Below are positions 29,999 through 38,503 of a stretch of DNA of 40,411 nt, in pieces. Each line of letters starts with the position of its first letter. Position 1 is the stretch's first letter. The position numbers and the translations under genes are program-made. The stretch covers positions 1 to 40,411 of the forward strand of contig QMRW01000002.1 of the NCBI GenBank assembly GCA_003650785.1. The letters are read 5' to 3'. Origin of the DNA: Thermoprotei archaeon (GTDB taxonomy: Archaea > Thermoproteota > Thermoprotei > Thermofilales > B20-G17). Below the pieces are notes generated by a model. The model was given only the letters and a program-made list of their open reading frames with translations, was not told the DNA's origin and made no database searches.

Positions 29999-32188
29999 TT
30001 ACTCATATAGAAAGTCCTCAAGTGTTCCTACTCTTCTTCTAGTCATATTTTCATACTTCCCTACATCATCGGCATTCTTGAATATATTAGCTAATACTCC
30101 TGGTCCTATAGACGGTATTGAGAGTAGTTTAGCCTTAGGTGCAGTGAGTATATCACTTAGACTCTTAAAACCATAGTTGTAGAGCATACGCGCTCTTACC
30201 CTCCCTATTCCCTTGATACGTGTGAGCTCTAATAGCTCCTCCTTCACTCCGTACTTTACTCTTTCTCTAAGTGTGGATAGGGGCTTAAGATGATGATGCA
30301 TTCCATAAAGCTTAGCTAGTTCATGTGCTGAATACAGTAGCCATTCAGCTCTCTCTGAAATGGAGTATATATCTCCCGGACCTACATCATATTTCTCTAT
30401 TACTCTATCTTCCGAGAGCTCATTTATCCAGTCATTTAATAGAAGAGCTACCTTAAGCTTAGCTAGGAATACCTCTAGTTCGAATTCGTCCTCTGGTGGT
30501 TTATAAGCCAACTTGTTGTAATTTCTTCTTATCCACTCGTTTAGTTTTCTTCTCTCTCCTCTCCTCAAGTACAGTGTGGGCATATCCGGGGTCTGAACCA
30601 CTATGTGTAGGTAGGCAAATTCATGTGGTTCTTTAAGCTCCTTTAATGAGCTTATGATAAGTTTGGCTGTGAGGGGATCTATGTATAGTTCGGAGACTCT
30701 TCGTCCTAATACTGTAGCTACTATATGTTCACCTTTTACCTCTATGAATTCATTGCTTCTAAGGAAATTTATTATCCTCTTTATCATACTCCTTATCATC
30801 AGTAGTGACCCCTGTCTACTAAACAAACTTCTACCAAGTAGCTTGAATATTTCCTCAATAGTGTTGGCAAATCCAGTGGATAGTATAGCTAATATATGGG
30901 CTCTAAGTATAGGCTCTGCTGATAGTCTCGATATTATGTTCTCTGGCTTGGATAATACATATCTCTCCATTAAATATTCGACTTCATCTCTATTTCTAGC
31001 TATTAGTATGGACTCTCCCCACTTATCGTACTTAGGTCTTCCAGCTCTTCCGCTCATCTGCTTATACTCCATGATAGGAATTTCTTCATAGATTCCAATT
31101 TCGCTGTTATACCTCTTATAGTCGTATATTACGACTCTTCTAGCGGGTAAGTTGACACCTGCTGCTAGTGTAGGTGTTGCAGTAATTACTTTAATTATAT
31201 TCTCTCTAAAGCTATCCTCTATGATCCTTCTACACCTATGGGAGAGCCCTGCATGATGAAAGGCTATACCGCATCTTACACACTTTACAAGTTGCTCCGT
31301 TATTCTATTCCTCTCGCCTTCTAGAATAGCTCTCGAGATATCAAATAGTCTATCTCTCTCCTCTTTCCTGAGTAGTTTTGATACGTAAGGCGTTAAATTT
31401 GAAGCTAGAGTTACTGCTCTCTGTCTAGTACTAGTGAATACTAGTACCTGCCCCCCATTCTCTATAGCTTCGAGTGTTAGGTTTACTATGCTACTCCCAT
31501 AGCTCTTCATTATCGCCTTACATGATCCGTCAGGATATACAATGGTCTGGTCTAGGTACACTCCCTCCTTAAGAGGTACAGGTCTCCAATCACTCCTGAT
31601 TAGTTCCGCATTTAACCATTGGGCTATCTCTTCAGCATTACTTATAGTAGCACTTAAGGCTATGAACTGAGCTTCTGGTAGGAGATGTTTGAGTATTGTA
31701 ATCAGTATTTCAAGTGTTGCTCCTCTTTTTCTACTTCCTACTAAGTGTATTTCATCGATTACTACTGTTCCCACCTTGCGAAGCCATGGAGCTTTATGTC
31801 TAATTAGGCTATCGGCCTTCTCATTTGTTGTCACTATTACATCGTAGTTCTCTAACCATGGATCTGAACTGTCGTAGTCTCCTGTAGTTAATGCTACTTT
31901 AAGACCTAGTTCAGAGTATTTCGATACATCCCTGTATTTTTCCAAAGCTAGTGCTCTCAAGGGGGTCAGGTATATGGCTTTACATCTTTTTTCTAGAAAG
32001 TTCTTTACTATTGCTAACTCTGCTATCAGAGTCTTTCCTGATGCTGTTGGTGCTGAGACTACTATATCTCTACCCTCTAGAACTCCTCTTTCTATAGCCT
32101 CTCTTTGAGGAGGAAAAAGCCTAGTGATTCCGTACTTTTTTAGGATTAATCTTACTCTTTCGTCGATGTCTATTTCCTCTACATTCAT
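29999..32188 (-). CDS. hel308: ATP-dependent DNA helicase Hel308
   Basis: This 729-residue superfamily 2 helicase unwinds DNA in a 3'-5' direction, mainly at stalled replication forks. Motifs in order: Q-motif FPPQREAI, Walker A APTASGKT (46-53), DEIH (145-148), SAT motif, VFTSTRQRA, GVNLPARRVVI, and QMSGRAGRP. The C-terminal HhH domain is visible in IKGIGRVRARMLYNYGF and IPSIGPGVLANIF. Length is normal. It follows MCM on the same strand by 4 bases, so the replicative helicase and the fork-repair helicase form one operon with GINS. Start ATG at 32188. Confidence 0.95.
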   Translation of the reverse strand: MNVEEIDIDERVRLILKKYGITRLFPPQREAIERGVLEGRDIVVSAPTASGKTLIAELAIVKNFLEKRCKAIYLTPLRALALEKYRDVSKYSELGLKVALTTGDYDSSDPWLENYDVIVTTNEKADSLIRHKAPWLRKVGTVVIDEIHLVGSRKRGATLEILITILKHLLPEAQFIALSATISNAEEIAQWLNAELIRSDWRPVPLKEGVYLDQTIVYPDGSCKAIMKSYGSSIVNLTLEAIENGGQVLVFTSTRQRAVTLASNLTPYVSKLLRKEERDRLFDISRAILEGERNRITEQLVKCVRCGIAFHHAGLSHRCRRIIEDSFRENIIKVITATPTLAAGVNLPARRVVIYDYKRYNSEIGIYEEIPIMEYKQMSGRAGRPKYDKWGESILIARNRDEVEYLMERYVLSKPENIISRLSAEPILRAHILAILSTGFANTIEEIFKLLGRSLFSRQGSLLMIRSMIKRIINFLRSNEFIEVKGEHIVATVLGRRVSELYIDPLTAKLIISSLKELKEPHEFAYLHIVVQTPDMPTLYLRRGERRKLNEWIRRNYNKLAYKPPEDEFELEVFLAKLKVALLLNDWINELSEDRVIEKYDVGPGDIYSISERAEWLLYSAHELAKLYGMHHHLKPLSTLRERVKYGVKEELLELTRIKGIGRVRARMLYNYGFKSLSDILTAPKAKLLSIPSIGPGVLANIFKNADDVGKYENMTRRRVGTLEDFLYE

Positions 32189-32192
32189 GGTC

Positions 32193-34298
32193 TCAAGTCT
32201 TCTTTATATATCCACTTCTAGGCTCATATATCTCTCCTTCTCGCTTGAGATGATCAAGTGCTTTTTCTATGAATACCCTATCTAGTCCCTCTTTTTCCGC
32301 TCTTTCATAGAGTACGTCTATCTTAATAGGCTTCCCTTTATTCTCTTCCTCTAGTTTCCTAATTAGTTCCATGAGTCTGATGAATTTCTCTCTCTGAGAT
32401 TTAGGCTTTCCCGTCATGACTATGTCTATATCTATTCTTTTAGTCTCCATATCCATACCTACATTCTTTAGGTAGTACATCATCAACTCTATAGCTACTT
32501 CTACATCCTTGACAGTAACAGTATCGCTTAGTTTCATCTTAGCATTAGCTTCTGCTAATCTTATGAGTGCCTCAAGTTGTCTTGGAGTTATAGTAACTGG
32601 AGCATTAGGATCTTCACCACGTTTCCTCATTTCAACATAGAATCTTACTAGTCTCTCCTCAGCTTCTGGTGATAGCTTTGGATGTATGTACTTCTTCGCA
32701 TATGCAATATACTTCTTGAGCAGATCTAAGGGGATATATTCTGGATATACTCGTTCAAATGCTTTACTATGCATTCTCACTAGATGCTGTGCCAGTCTAG
32801 AGTCTCTTTCCTCCTCAGGTACATCCGTTATGACAAATATGAGGTCGAACCTAGATAGTATTGTTACAGGTAGGTCTATATTCTCAGCTATAGTCCTATT
32901 AGGTAGATATCGTCCATAGGCTGGATTTGCTGCAGCAAGTATAGCAGCCCTTGCGTTAAGTCTAGCAACTATACCTGCCTTAGCTATGCTTACGGTCTGT
33001 TGCTCCATCGCTTCGTGTATACTGACTCTATCCCTAGGATCCATCTTGTCGAATTCATCAATACATGCTACACCTCCATCAGCTAGAACTAAAGCCCCTG
33101 CCTCAAGATAGAATTCCCCAGTGGTCTTATCTCTTACTACCGCCGCGGTAAGGCCGGCTGCAGTGGATCCCTTTCCAGTAGTGTAGATAGCCCTAGGCGC
33201 TAATGATGCTATATATCTTAGTAACTGGCTCTTGGCGGTTCCTGGATCTCCCACTAGTAGTATATTTATATCTCCTCTTACTCTAACACCGTCTGGAAAT
33301 ACTTTAGGCTCTCCACCGAAGAGGAGACAGGCAATACCTTTCTTAATAATATCATAGCCATATATCGAGGGGGCTATGGATTTGACTATTAATTCTTCAA
33401 TATCTTCCCTACTAGCCAACTGTAGGATTTTCTTGACATCATCTGGAGTTAGCTCTACTTCAAAGAATTCTTTACCTTCTACTTCGATAGAGTTGACATC
33501 AATATAGGCGCTAAAGAGAGGAGGTCTATCCTTTCTCAGAGTTCTTTCATGCCTGACCTTGAGGATACCTAAAATCTTCACTCTGTCTCCAGGTCTTATA
33601 ATGTCCACTAAATCCTCCACTAGTACTGCCTCTATAGACCTAGGTATCTGTCCAGGAGGGAGTTCCTCAGGTCTCTCCTGTATTACTACCTTCTGCCATT
33701 CTATGAAATCACTCTCTTCAGGTATAAGCTCGTAGTCTCTTCTCCTAATTCCTATGCTCTTTGTCTCGGATGTCTCTATAGATCCTTCTTGTGGTTGTAC
33801 AAAGCCTCTATCTTGAGGTACTTTGACAATCAATCCCGTTGTCCTATCTATGAACACGGCATTCTTAAGGAGGTACTTTATAGGAGAGATTCTTGTTACG
33901 ATACCTTCTATAGCTATAAGTTTCCCTATATATTGTGCCTTTAATTTTCTGAGGGGGATTATTATATCCTCAGGTGGATTTATCATTCTAGCATAAAACC
34001 TCTTTACCTTAGAAAAGTACCTAGGGTTCTCTATCTGAACGAGATCAGCTAGCGCCTGAGATGCCAGTTCTAGGTACTTCTCTGGATTGTCTACTAGTTT
34101 TGATGCCAGTTCTCTATCGTACTCTATCAAATCATTAAAGTCTATATGGAGGGAAATTTCACCTTCTAGACACATTTCGCGTACCTTATTTCTATACTTG
34201 TACTCATCAGTAGGGGTTTTGAATTTCTTCAAAAAATCTAGAAATCTTTCTTTAAAGTCTTCTTTCTCTACAGTGATTTCTTCAAGCTTCTCACTCAA
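32193..34298 (-). CDS. mcm: Minichromosome maintenance helicase MCM
   Basis: This 701-residue replicative DNA helicase forms a hexamer that unwinds DNA ahead of the fork. N-terminal MCM domain with the OB-fold region, then AAA+ ATPase: Walker A GDPGTAKS (350-357), Walker B ACIDEFDKMD (D414-E415), sensor AANPAYG and arginine finger LSRFDLIFV. The C-terminal winged helix lies near the end (VLYERAEKEGLDRVFIEKAL). It starts with TTG at 34296-34298, with a GGGGGAG ribosome site, and overlaps the GINS gene by 4 bases. GINS-MCM adjacency is seen in other crenarchaea and reflects the CMG-like complex they form. Confidence 0.97.
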   Translation of the reverse strand: MSEKLEEITVEKEDFKERFLDFLKKFKTPTDEYKYRNKVREMCLEGEISLHIDFNDLIEYDRELASKLVDNPEKYLELASQALADLVQIENPRYFSKVKRFYARMINPPEDIIIPLRKLKAQYIGKLIAIEGIVTRISPIKYLLKNAVFIDRTTGLIVKVPQDRGFVQPQEGSIETSETKSIGIRRRDYELIPEESDFIEWQKVVIQERPEELPPGQIPRSIEAVLVEDLVDIIRPGDRVKILGILKVRHERTLRKDRPPLFSAYIDVNSIEVEGKEFFEVELTPDDVKKILQLASREDIEELIVKSIAPSIYGYDIIKKGIACLLFGGEPKVFPDGVRVRGDINILLVGDPGTAKSQLLRYIASLAPRAIYTTGKGSTAAGLTAAVVRDKTTGEFYLEAGALVLADGGVACIDEFDKMDPRDRVSIHEAMEQQTVSIAKAGIVARLNARAAILAAANPAYGRYLPNRTIAENIDLPVTILSRFDLIFVITDVPEEERDSRLAQHLVRMHSKAFERVYPEYIPLDLLKKYIAYAKKYIHPKLSPEAEERLVRFYVEMRKRGEDPNAPVTITPRQLEALIRLAEANAKMKLSDTVTVKDVEVAIELMMYYLKNVGMDMETKRIDIDIVMTGKPKSQREKFIRLMELIRKLEEENKGKPIKIDVLYERAEKEGLDRVFIEKALDHLKREGEIYEPRSGYIKKT

Positions 34299-34777
34299 TC
34301 TCCCCCACCCACATATCTAGACATATAGTTCTCCCATGCAGCTACGGTTTTACACAGTGTATTATACAGCACTTTCTCTTCAAAACTCATCTTATCCATG
34401 AGTTCCTTAGACGCCCTGGGGTTAGTGCTCACTATTCCTAGAATTTTCTGAAGTCTCCTCCTTAGTAGATCTACAGCAAGACATTCCATCCTATCGGCCA
34501 TCTTTTCATCCTTATTTTCCTTCATTATCTTGATATAGCTTGACAGTCTTGTGTAGAAATCCGCTGGTATAGCCTGAAGTTCGTCTGTACGCTCCTCTTT
34601 CCACAGTAACTTCTTTAGGCCTATGTCCATCGATACAGTCTCCTCTCTAGCTACTTCTTCAGTATAGCCCTCAGTAATTACGGCTAGATCCTTCTCGCTT
34701 CCCATCGATGTCAGTATTCTGTGAAGTAGTTTGAGCATTGCTACCATCGTATATGTAGAGAAGACTACCAAAAACAT
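34295..34777 (-). CDS. GINS complex subunit (Gins51-like)
   Basis: This 160-residue replication protein pairs with MCM and Cdc45/GAN. The A-domain pattern is visible: LQAIPADFYTRLSSYI (the P-x-D-F-Y motif of Gins51/Sld5-Psf1 relatives) and helices MADRMECLAVDLLRRRLQKIL and EEKVLYNTLCKTVAAWENYM. The protein ends shortly after the helical A-domain, so the β-rich B-domain of Gins51 seems to be missing. The start is uncertain: ATG 34777 (used here, about 30 bases from a TATA-like ACATATAC), or ATG 34747 or 34738, which would give a neater N-terminus LKLLHRILTSMG. It overlaps the mcm gene by 4 bases. Confidence 0.8.
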   Translation of the reverse strand: MFLVVFSTYTMVAMLKLLHRILTSMGSEKDLAVITEGYTEEVAREETVSMDIGLKKLLWKEERTDELQAIPADFYTRLSSYIKIMKENKDEKMADRMECLAVDLLRRRLQKILGIVSTNPRASKELMDKMSFEEKVLYNTLCKTVAAWENYMSRYVGGGD

Positions 34778-34925
34778 GATTGTGAGAGATAAGTGAAAGT
34801 ACTAGGTATATGTTCTCTTAGAAATATCTAGCACTAGAATGTTTCTATTTAGCTAACTGGTCACCTGATCATTAACATAAATTTAATCAAGCAATAGCAG
34901 TGTACTACGGGAGCCTCTATAGCAA

Positions 34926-34934
34926 AATTTATAT
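34926..34934 (+). promoter_or_regulatory. TATA box of the L7Ae gene
   Basis: AATTTATAT, preceded by AAA, lies about 60 bases before ATG 34989. Transcription should begin near 34955, giving a leader of about 35 bases with ribosome site GGAGGTG (34974-34980). Confidence 0.55.
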
Positions 34935-34988
34935 CTAGCACATTGGAAAAGATATCCTACGAATGAGCTATGAGGAGGTGATATACCT

Positions 34989-35381
34989 ATGTCGAGCGAA
35001 AAACCATTCTACGTACGGTTTAGTGTACCCCCAGAACTAGCTGAAAGAGCCTATGAAGCTCTTAGGAGAGCAAGAGAGAGTGGAGGAGCTATAAGAAAGG
35101 GAACAAACGAAACTACTAAAATGATAGAGAGAGGACTTGCTAAGTTGGTACTGATAGCTGAGGATGTAGATCCACCGGAAATAGTAGCCCATCTACCACT
35201 TCTCTGTGAGGAGAAGAAAGTACCCTACATTTATGTACCATCTAAGAAGAGACTTGGAGAGGTAGCAGGCATACACTCAGCAGCCTCAGCATGTATAGTA
35301 GATCCAGGAGAGGCTAAACCACTAGTAGATGAAATCATAAGAAAAGTTCAAGAGGTAAAAGTTAAAGGTACTACAGAGTAG
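34989..35381 (+). CDS. rpl7ae: 50S ribosomal protein L7Ae
   Basis: This 130-residue kink-turn binding protein is a ribosomal component and also the core protein of C/D and H/ACA guide RNPs and RNase P in archaea. The signature GTNETTKMIERGLAKLVLIAEDVDPPEIVAHLPLLCEEKKVPYIYV followed by SKKRLGEVAGI is diagnostic. Ribosome site GGAGGTG with 8-base spacing precedes ATG 34989. It heads the L7Ae-S28e-L24e-IF5B cluster. L7Ae also serves the guide RNAs found at 411 and 37843; the latter is within the same cluster. Confidence 0.97.
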   Translation: MSSEKPFYVRFSVPPELAERAYEALRRARESGGAIRKGTNETTKMIERGLAKLVLIAEDVDPPEIVAHLPLLCEEKKVPYIYVPSKKRLGEVAGIHSAASACIVDPGEAKPLVDEIIRKVQEVKVKGTTE

Positions 35382-35436
35382 CAGTACTCTAGGCAAAACT
35401 TAATTTAACACCTTTTTTAATACTCTAGGGATCTAG

Positions 35437-35646
35437 ATGAGTGAAGATGCTACTCCAGCAGAGGTAGTACAGATAATAGGAAGAACAGGAGTATGTGGTG
35501 AGGTAACACAAGTAAGATGTAAAGTTCTCACTGGTAGAGATGCCGGTAGGATACTCACTCGTAATGTAAAAGGTCCAGTTAGAGTAGGAGATATTCTCAT
35601 GCTTAGGGAAACTCAGAGAGAACATAGGAGAATTTCGACCAGATAG
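35437..35646 (+). CDS. rps28e: 30S ribosomal protein S28e
   Basis: This 69-residue small-subunit protein (eS28) has an OB-like fold. The pattern EVVQIIGRTGVCGEVTQVRCKVLTGRDAGRILTRNVKGPVRVGDILMLRETQREHRR is diagnostic in pieces: GRTG, QVRCKVL and the end LRETQREHR. Start ATG 35437. A TATA-like TTTTTTAAT (35413-35421) precedes it. It is 55 bases after L7Ae and 184 bases before L24e. Confidence 0.96.
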   Translation: MSEDATPAEVVQIIGRTGVCGEVTQVRCKVLTGRDAGRILTRNVKGPVRVGDILMLRETQREHRRISTR

Positions 35647-35830
35647 GTACAACATAGGATTTCAGCTACTAATCAAGACTCTTATTACGAACTTATAGCA
35701 ACGAGTTCTGCTGATTTATCAACTCATAGGTGTAATCAGGATATCAATACAATCCTCTAAAAATTACCATCAAGTTTAAGTATACCTAATAGTACTTACC
35801 CCTGATCCACAACCATAAAGGGGGTCTAAG

Positions 35831-36022
35831 ATGCCAAAGTTGAGAGAATGCTCTTTCTGCGGGTACAAAATACCACCAGGCACAGGGTTATTGTTCGTTA
35901 AGAACGATGGAACTCTACTATATTTCTGCTCTAGGAAGTGTAGGATAAGTTATATGAGGAAGAGAAACCCTATTAAGCTGAAATGGACTAGAAAGTATAG
36001 AAAAGCTAAGTCCAAGAAGTGA
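35831..36022 (+). CDS. rpl24e: 50S ribosomal protein L24e
   Basis: This 63-residue large-subunit protein (eL24) has a zinc finger: RECSFCGYKIPPGTG and YFCSRKCRISYMRKRNP supply the four cysteines, followed by a basic tail. It is preceded by a GGGGGTC ribosome site near 35819-35825 and starts at ATG 35831. In most archaea nucleoside diphosphate kinase (ndk) follows; here the next gene is aIF5B, starting 11 bases downstream. In eukaryotes eL24 and the IF5B relative act at subunit joining. Confidence 0.95.
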   Translation: MPKLRECSFCGYKIPPGTGLLFVKNDGTLLYFCSRKCRISYMRKRNPIKLKWTRKYRKAKSKK

Positions 36023-36033
36023 GGAGATGAAAG

Positions 36034-37818
36034 TTGTCTTATGTAAGATCACCGATAGTCGTAGTACTAGGTCACGTAGATGTAGGAAAAACTACCCTTC
36101 TCGATAAAATAAGAGGAACTGCTGTAACTTTAAGAGAACCTGGTACTATGACTCAGCATATAGGTGCTTCATTTCTACCATGGAGTGCTCTAACCAAAAT
36201 ATGTGGTCCTCTACTTAAATTAGTAAAAAAGGAGATTGAAATACCTGGATTTCTCGTTATAGATACCCCTGGACATGAGGCCTTTGTAAATCTGAGAAGA
36301 AGAGGAGGAAGTATAGCTGATATAGCAATTCTAGTAGTGGATGTAAGAGAGGGGTTTGAGGCTCAGACCTATGAGTCCATAGAAATATTGAGAGCTAGAA
36401 GAATTCCCTTCCTACTAGTTGCTAATAAAATAGACAAAATACCTGGATGGAAATCTAAGCCATATGCTCCATTTATAATTAATTTTAAGCAGCAAGATGA
36501 AAATATTCAGATTAGATTGGAGGAATTACTATATAGGCTAATCGATGAAATGAATAGATTGGGGTTTAACTGTGATAGATATGATAGGGTAAGAGATTTT
36601 TCTAACACCATAGCCATAATACCTATTAGTGCACTAACTGGAGAGGGTATACCAGATCTACTTATGGTATTAGCTGGACTTACACAAAAATTTCTGCTTA
36701 GATCGCTCGTAGTCAGTGAGGGGCCCGCCAAAGGTGTAGTACTCGAAGTGAAGGAGGAAGTTGGTCTAGGAACTACTATAGACACCATAATATACGAGGG
36801 AATTATCAGAAAAGGAGATACCTTAGTCGTAGGAGGGGTAGATGAGCCAATCGTCACTAGAGTAAGAGCCATTCTCATGCCCAGACCTCTAGATGAGATC
36901 AGATCACCGGAGGAAAGATTCCTACAGCTGAATGTGGCTCGTGCTGCTTGTGGTATTAAAATAGTAGCTCCCAATTTAGAGGGGGCTATAGCTGGAGCTC
37001 CAGTTCGTGCCGTATGGACACATACTGAACTTGAGAATATTATTAGGGATATAAAGCACGAAGTCTCTAGTATAAAGCTTAAGAGAGAAGTTAATGGAGT
37101 CATAGTAAAAGCCGATACCCTTGGTACATTAGAAGCCTTAATTGACTACCTAGAGCGAAAGGGAATTCCCGTTAGATATGCAGATATAGGCAATGTTACA
37201 AAGAGAGATGTCATAGAGGCGCAGCTCGTTAAAAAAGAGGATAAATATCGAGCCGTGATATTAGCATTTAATGTCAAGATTACCGAAGAAGCTAGAATAG
37301 AAGCTAAGTACACAAATATACCAATATTTCAAAGCAATATAATATACAGGTTGATCGAAGAGTACCAGAAATGGTACTATAAGACTAGAGAATTAGATGC
37401 TAGAATTGAACTTTCAAAACTTATTCTACCAGCTAAAATAAAGATCCTCCCTGGATACGTCTTTAGGAGGAGTAATCCAGCAATAGTAGGTATTAAAGTA
37501 TTAGCTGGCAGACTCAGATCCGGATATCCTCTATTCAGAGCTAAAGACTGCAAAGTCATAGGTAGAGTACTACAAATACAGGCTCACGGTGAGAACGTAA
37601 GTGAAGCTACTGTAGGTCAGGAAGTAGCCATATCCATAAGAGGTAATGTTATAGTCGGTAGGCATATCAAGGAAGGGGATGTACTATACTCAGATGTACC
37701 GTTTGATCATATGGAGAGAATAAGGACATTAGTTGACTTCCTTACAGAAGATGAAATTAAATTACTTGATGAAATTGAGAAATTAAAACTGGCAAAATTG
37801 AGGAGTAGTAAGGAATAA
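36034..37818 (+). CDS. infB: Translation initiation factor aIF5B (IF2-like)
   Basis: This 594-residue GTPase promotes ribosomal subunit joining and initiator tRNA positioning. G1 GHVDVGKTT (13-21), G2/switch region with TMTQHIGASF, G3 DTPGHEAF, and G4 NKIDKIPGW are all present; domain II contains GPAKGVVLEVKEEVGLG, domain III and the final β-barrel domain with ILPGYVFRRSNPAIVGI. Length fits archaeal IF5B, without the long N-terminal extension of eukaryotes. The start is TTG at 36034, with a GAGGAG ribosome site at 36021-36026. It is followed after a gap of 24 bases by the C/D box guide RNA. Confidence 0.97.
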   Translation: MSYVRSPIVVVLGHVDVGKTTLLDKIRGTAVTLREPGTMTQHIGASFLPWSALTKICGPLLKLVKKEIEIPGFLVIDTPGHEAFVNLRRRGGSIADIAILVVDVREGFEAQTYESIEILRARRIPFLLVANKIDKIPGWKSKPYAPFIINFKQQDENIQIRLEELLYRLIDEMNRLGFNCDRYDRVRDFSNTIAIIPISALTGEGIPDLLMVLAGLTQKFLLRSLVVSEGPAKGVVLEVKEEVGLGTTIDTIIYEGIIRKGDTLVVGGVDEPIVTRVRAILMPRPLDEIRSPEERFLQLNVARAACGIKIVAPNLEGAIAGAPVRAVWTHTELENIIRDIKHEVSSIKLKREVNGVIVKADTLGTLEALIDYLERKGIPVRYADIGNVTKRDVIEAQLVKKEDKYRAVILAFNVKITEEARIEAKYTNIPIFQSNIIYRLIEEYQKWYYKTRELDARIELSKLILPAKIKILPGYVFRRSNPAIVGIKVLAGRLRSGYPLFRAKDCKVIGRVLQIQAHGENVSEATVGQEVAISIRGNVIVGRHIKEGDVLYSDVPFDHMERIRTLVDFLTEDEIKLLDEIEKLKLAKLRSSKE

Positions 37819-37842
37819 AAGAGTCATAGGAATTGTTAGTAT

Positions 37843-37896
37843 GAATGATGAGTGGTATGGAGCTCTGACTCATGAAGAGTGGGCTAGGCTCTGACT
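37843..37896 (+). ncRNA. C/D box 2'-O-methylation guide sRNA
   Basis: Regular C/D box RNA: C box ATGATGA (37845-37851), 13-nt guide, D' box CTGA (37865-37868), C' box ATGAAGA (37872-37878, one change), 12-nt guide, D box CTGA (37891-37894). The D' guide is complementary to AGCTCCATACCAC (target base the C at the fifth position), and the D guide to AGCCTAGCCCAC (target base the U at the fifth position); I did not identify the targets. It lies 24 bases after the aIF5B stop and just before the TATA-like TTTTAATAA (37897-37905) of the next gene, so it may be processed from the aIF5B transcript. It fits the same RNP system as L7Ae, whose gene is upstream in the cluster. Confidence 0.75.
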
Positions 37897-37935
37897 ATTT
37901 TAATAAGCCTCTATACACCTACTTATATAGGGAGT

Positions 37936-38220
37936 ATGAGCCCTAGGAGAATTGAAAGAAGATTGAGATTGAGGAGAAGACCGGATGTTCCCAGTGGAGT
38001 AGCTAAACTTAATCCACAGGCTATGAAGTACTTAGGAATAATTGACAAAATAGAAATTGTAATCGTAGGTGGAAAACGACTGACTCTAAGAGCCCTGGCA
38101 TTTGAACAAGTCCCTGAAAACGAGGTATGGTGTAATGAAGATGAACTTAGATCACATGGAATAGCCGATCGTACAATAGCTACATGTCGAGCACCACTAA
38201 AGCAGATAATATCTAAGTGA
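37936..38220 (+). CDS. Small protein with double-psi β-barrel-like domain
   Basis: This 94-residue protein has a basic N-terminus (PRRIERRLRLRRRPDVP) and a domain that reads like the N-terminal double-psi barrel of CDC48/VCP or the AbrB-like fold: VAKLNPQAMKYLGIIDKIEIVIVGGKRLTLRALAF, then a hydrophilic loop and HGIADRTIATCRAP. Related single-domain proteins are found in other archaea. The basic tail suggests RNA or DNA contact, and its place behind aIF5B and a guide RNA suggests a translation or RNA-linked role, which is inference. A TATA-like TTTTAATAA lies about 33 bases upstream. Start ATG 37936. Confidence 0.6.
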   Translation: MSPRRIERRLRLRRRPDVPSGVAKLNPQAMKYLGIIDKIEIVIVGGKRLTLRALAFEQVPENEVWCNEDELRSHGIADRTIATCRAPLKQIISK

Positions 38221-38503
38221 TTGATCAATTATTTTTACTTACATCTAATCGAATCATCAATTTGTAAGAGACTATTACCACTTATGATTATGCTAAATTT
38301 CTCAAGTTTAAGGTCAATAAGGAATATTTATTGAAGTTCAACCGATTTTATTCTCCTACAGGTGTTTTTAACCTTCTTATAACGTATACTAGAAACATTA
38401 ATATGTACATCCGGTATGCTCCTTTCGGTGATGAGGACTGGCCTTAGAGAGAAGAGAGGAACAACTAGCACTTAGATCCACTGCTAACAGAAGGATACAT
38501 GAA
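38221..38503. other. Gene-free stretch before the second PhoU-like gene
   Basis: About 280 AT-rich bases. A C-box-like GTGATGA near 38428-38434 has no D box. A reading frame in phase with the downstream gene is open for about 22 codons before ATG 38504 without a standard start codon. I see no further gene or RNA here. Confidence 0.5.

Noticed and set aside
34955..34988. Possible kink-turn in the L7Ae leader for autoregulation
   Set aside because: L7Ae autoregulation through a kink-turn is known in other archaea, but the tandem GA pairs and flanking stems cannot be drawn here; a five-base stem alone is not enough.
37841..37894. 17-codon open frame beginning ATGAATGATGAG after aIF5B
   Set aside because: The C/D box pattern explains the same bases far better, and no ribosome site is present.
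38428..38470. C-box-like GTGATGA before the second PhoU-like gene
   Set aside because: No CTGA box in range, and the bases overlap an open frame in phase with the downstream gene.
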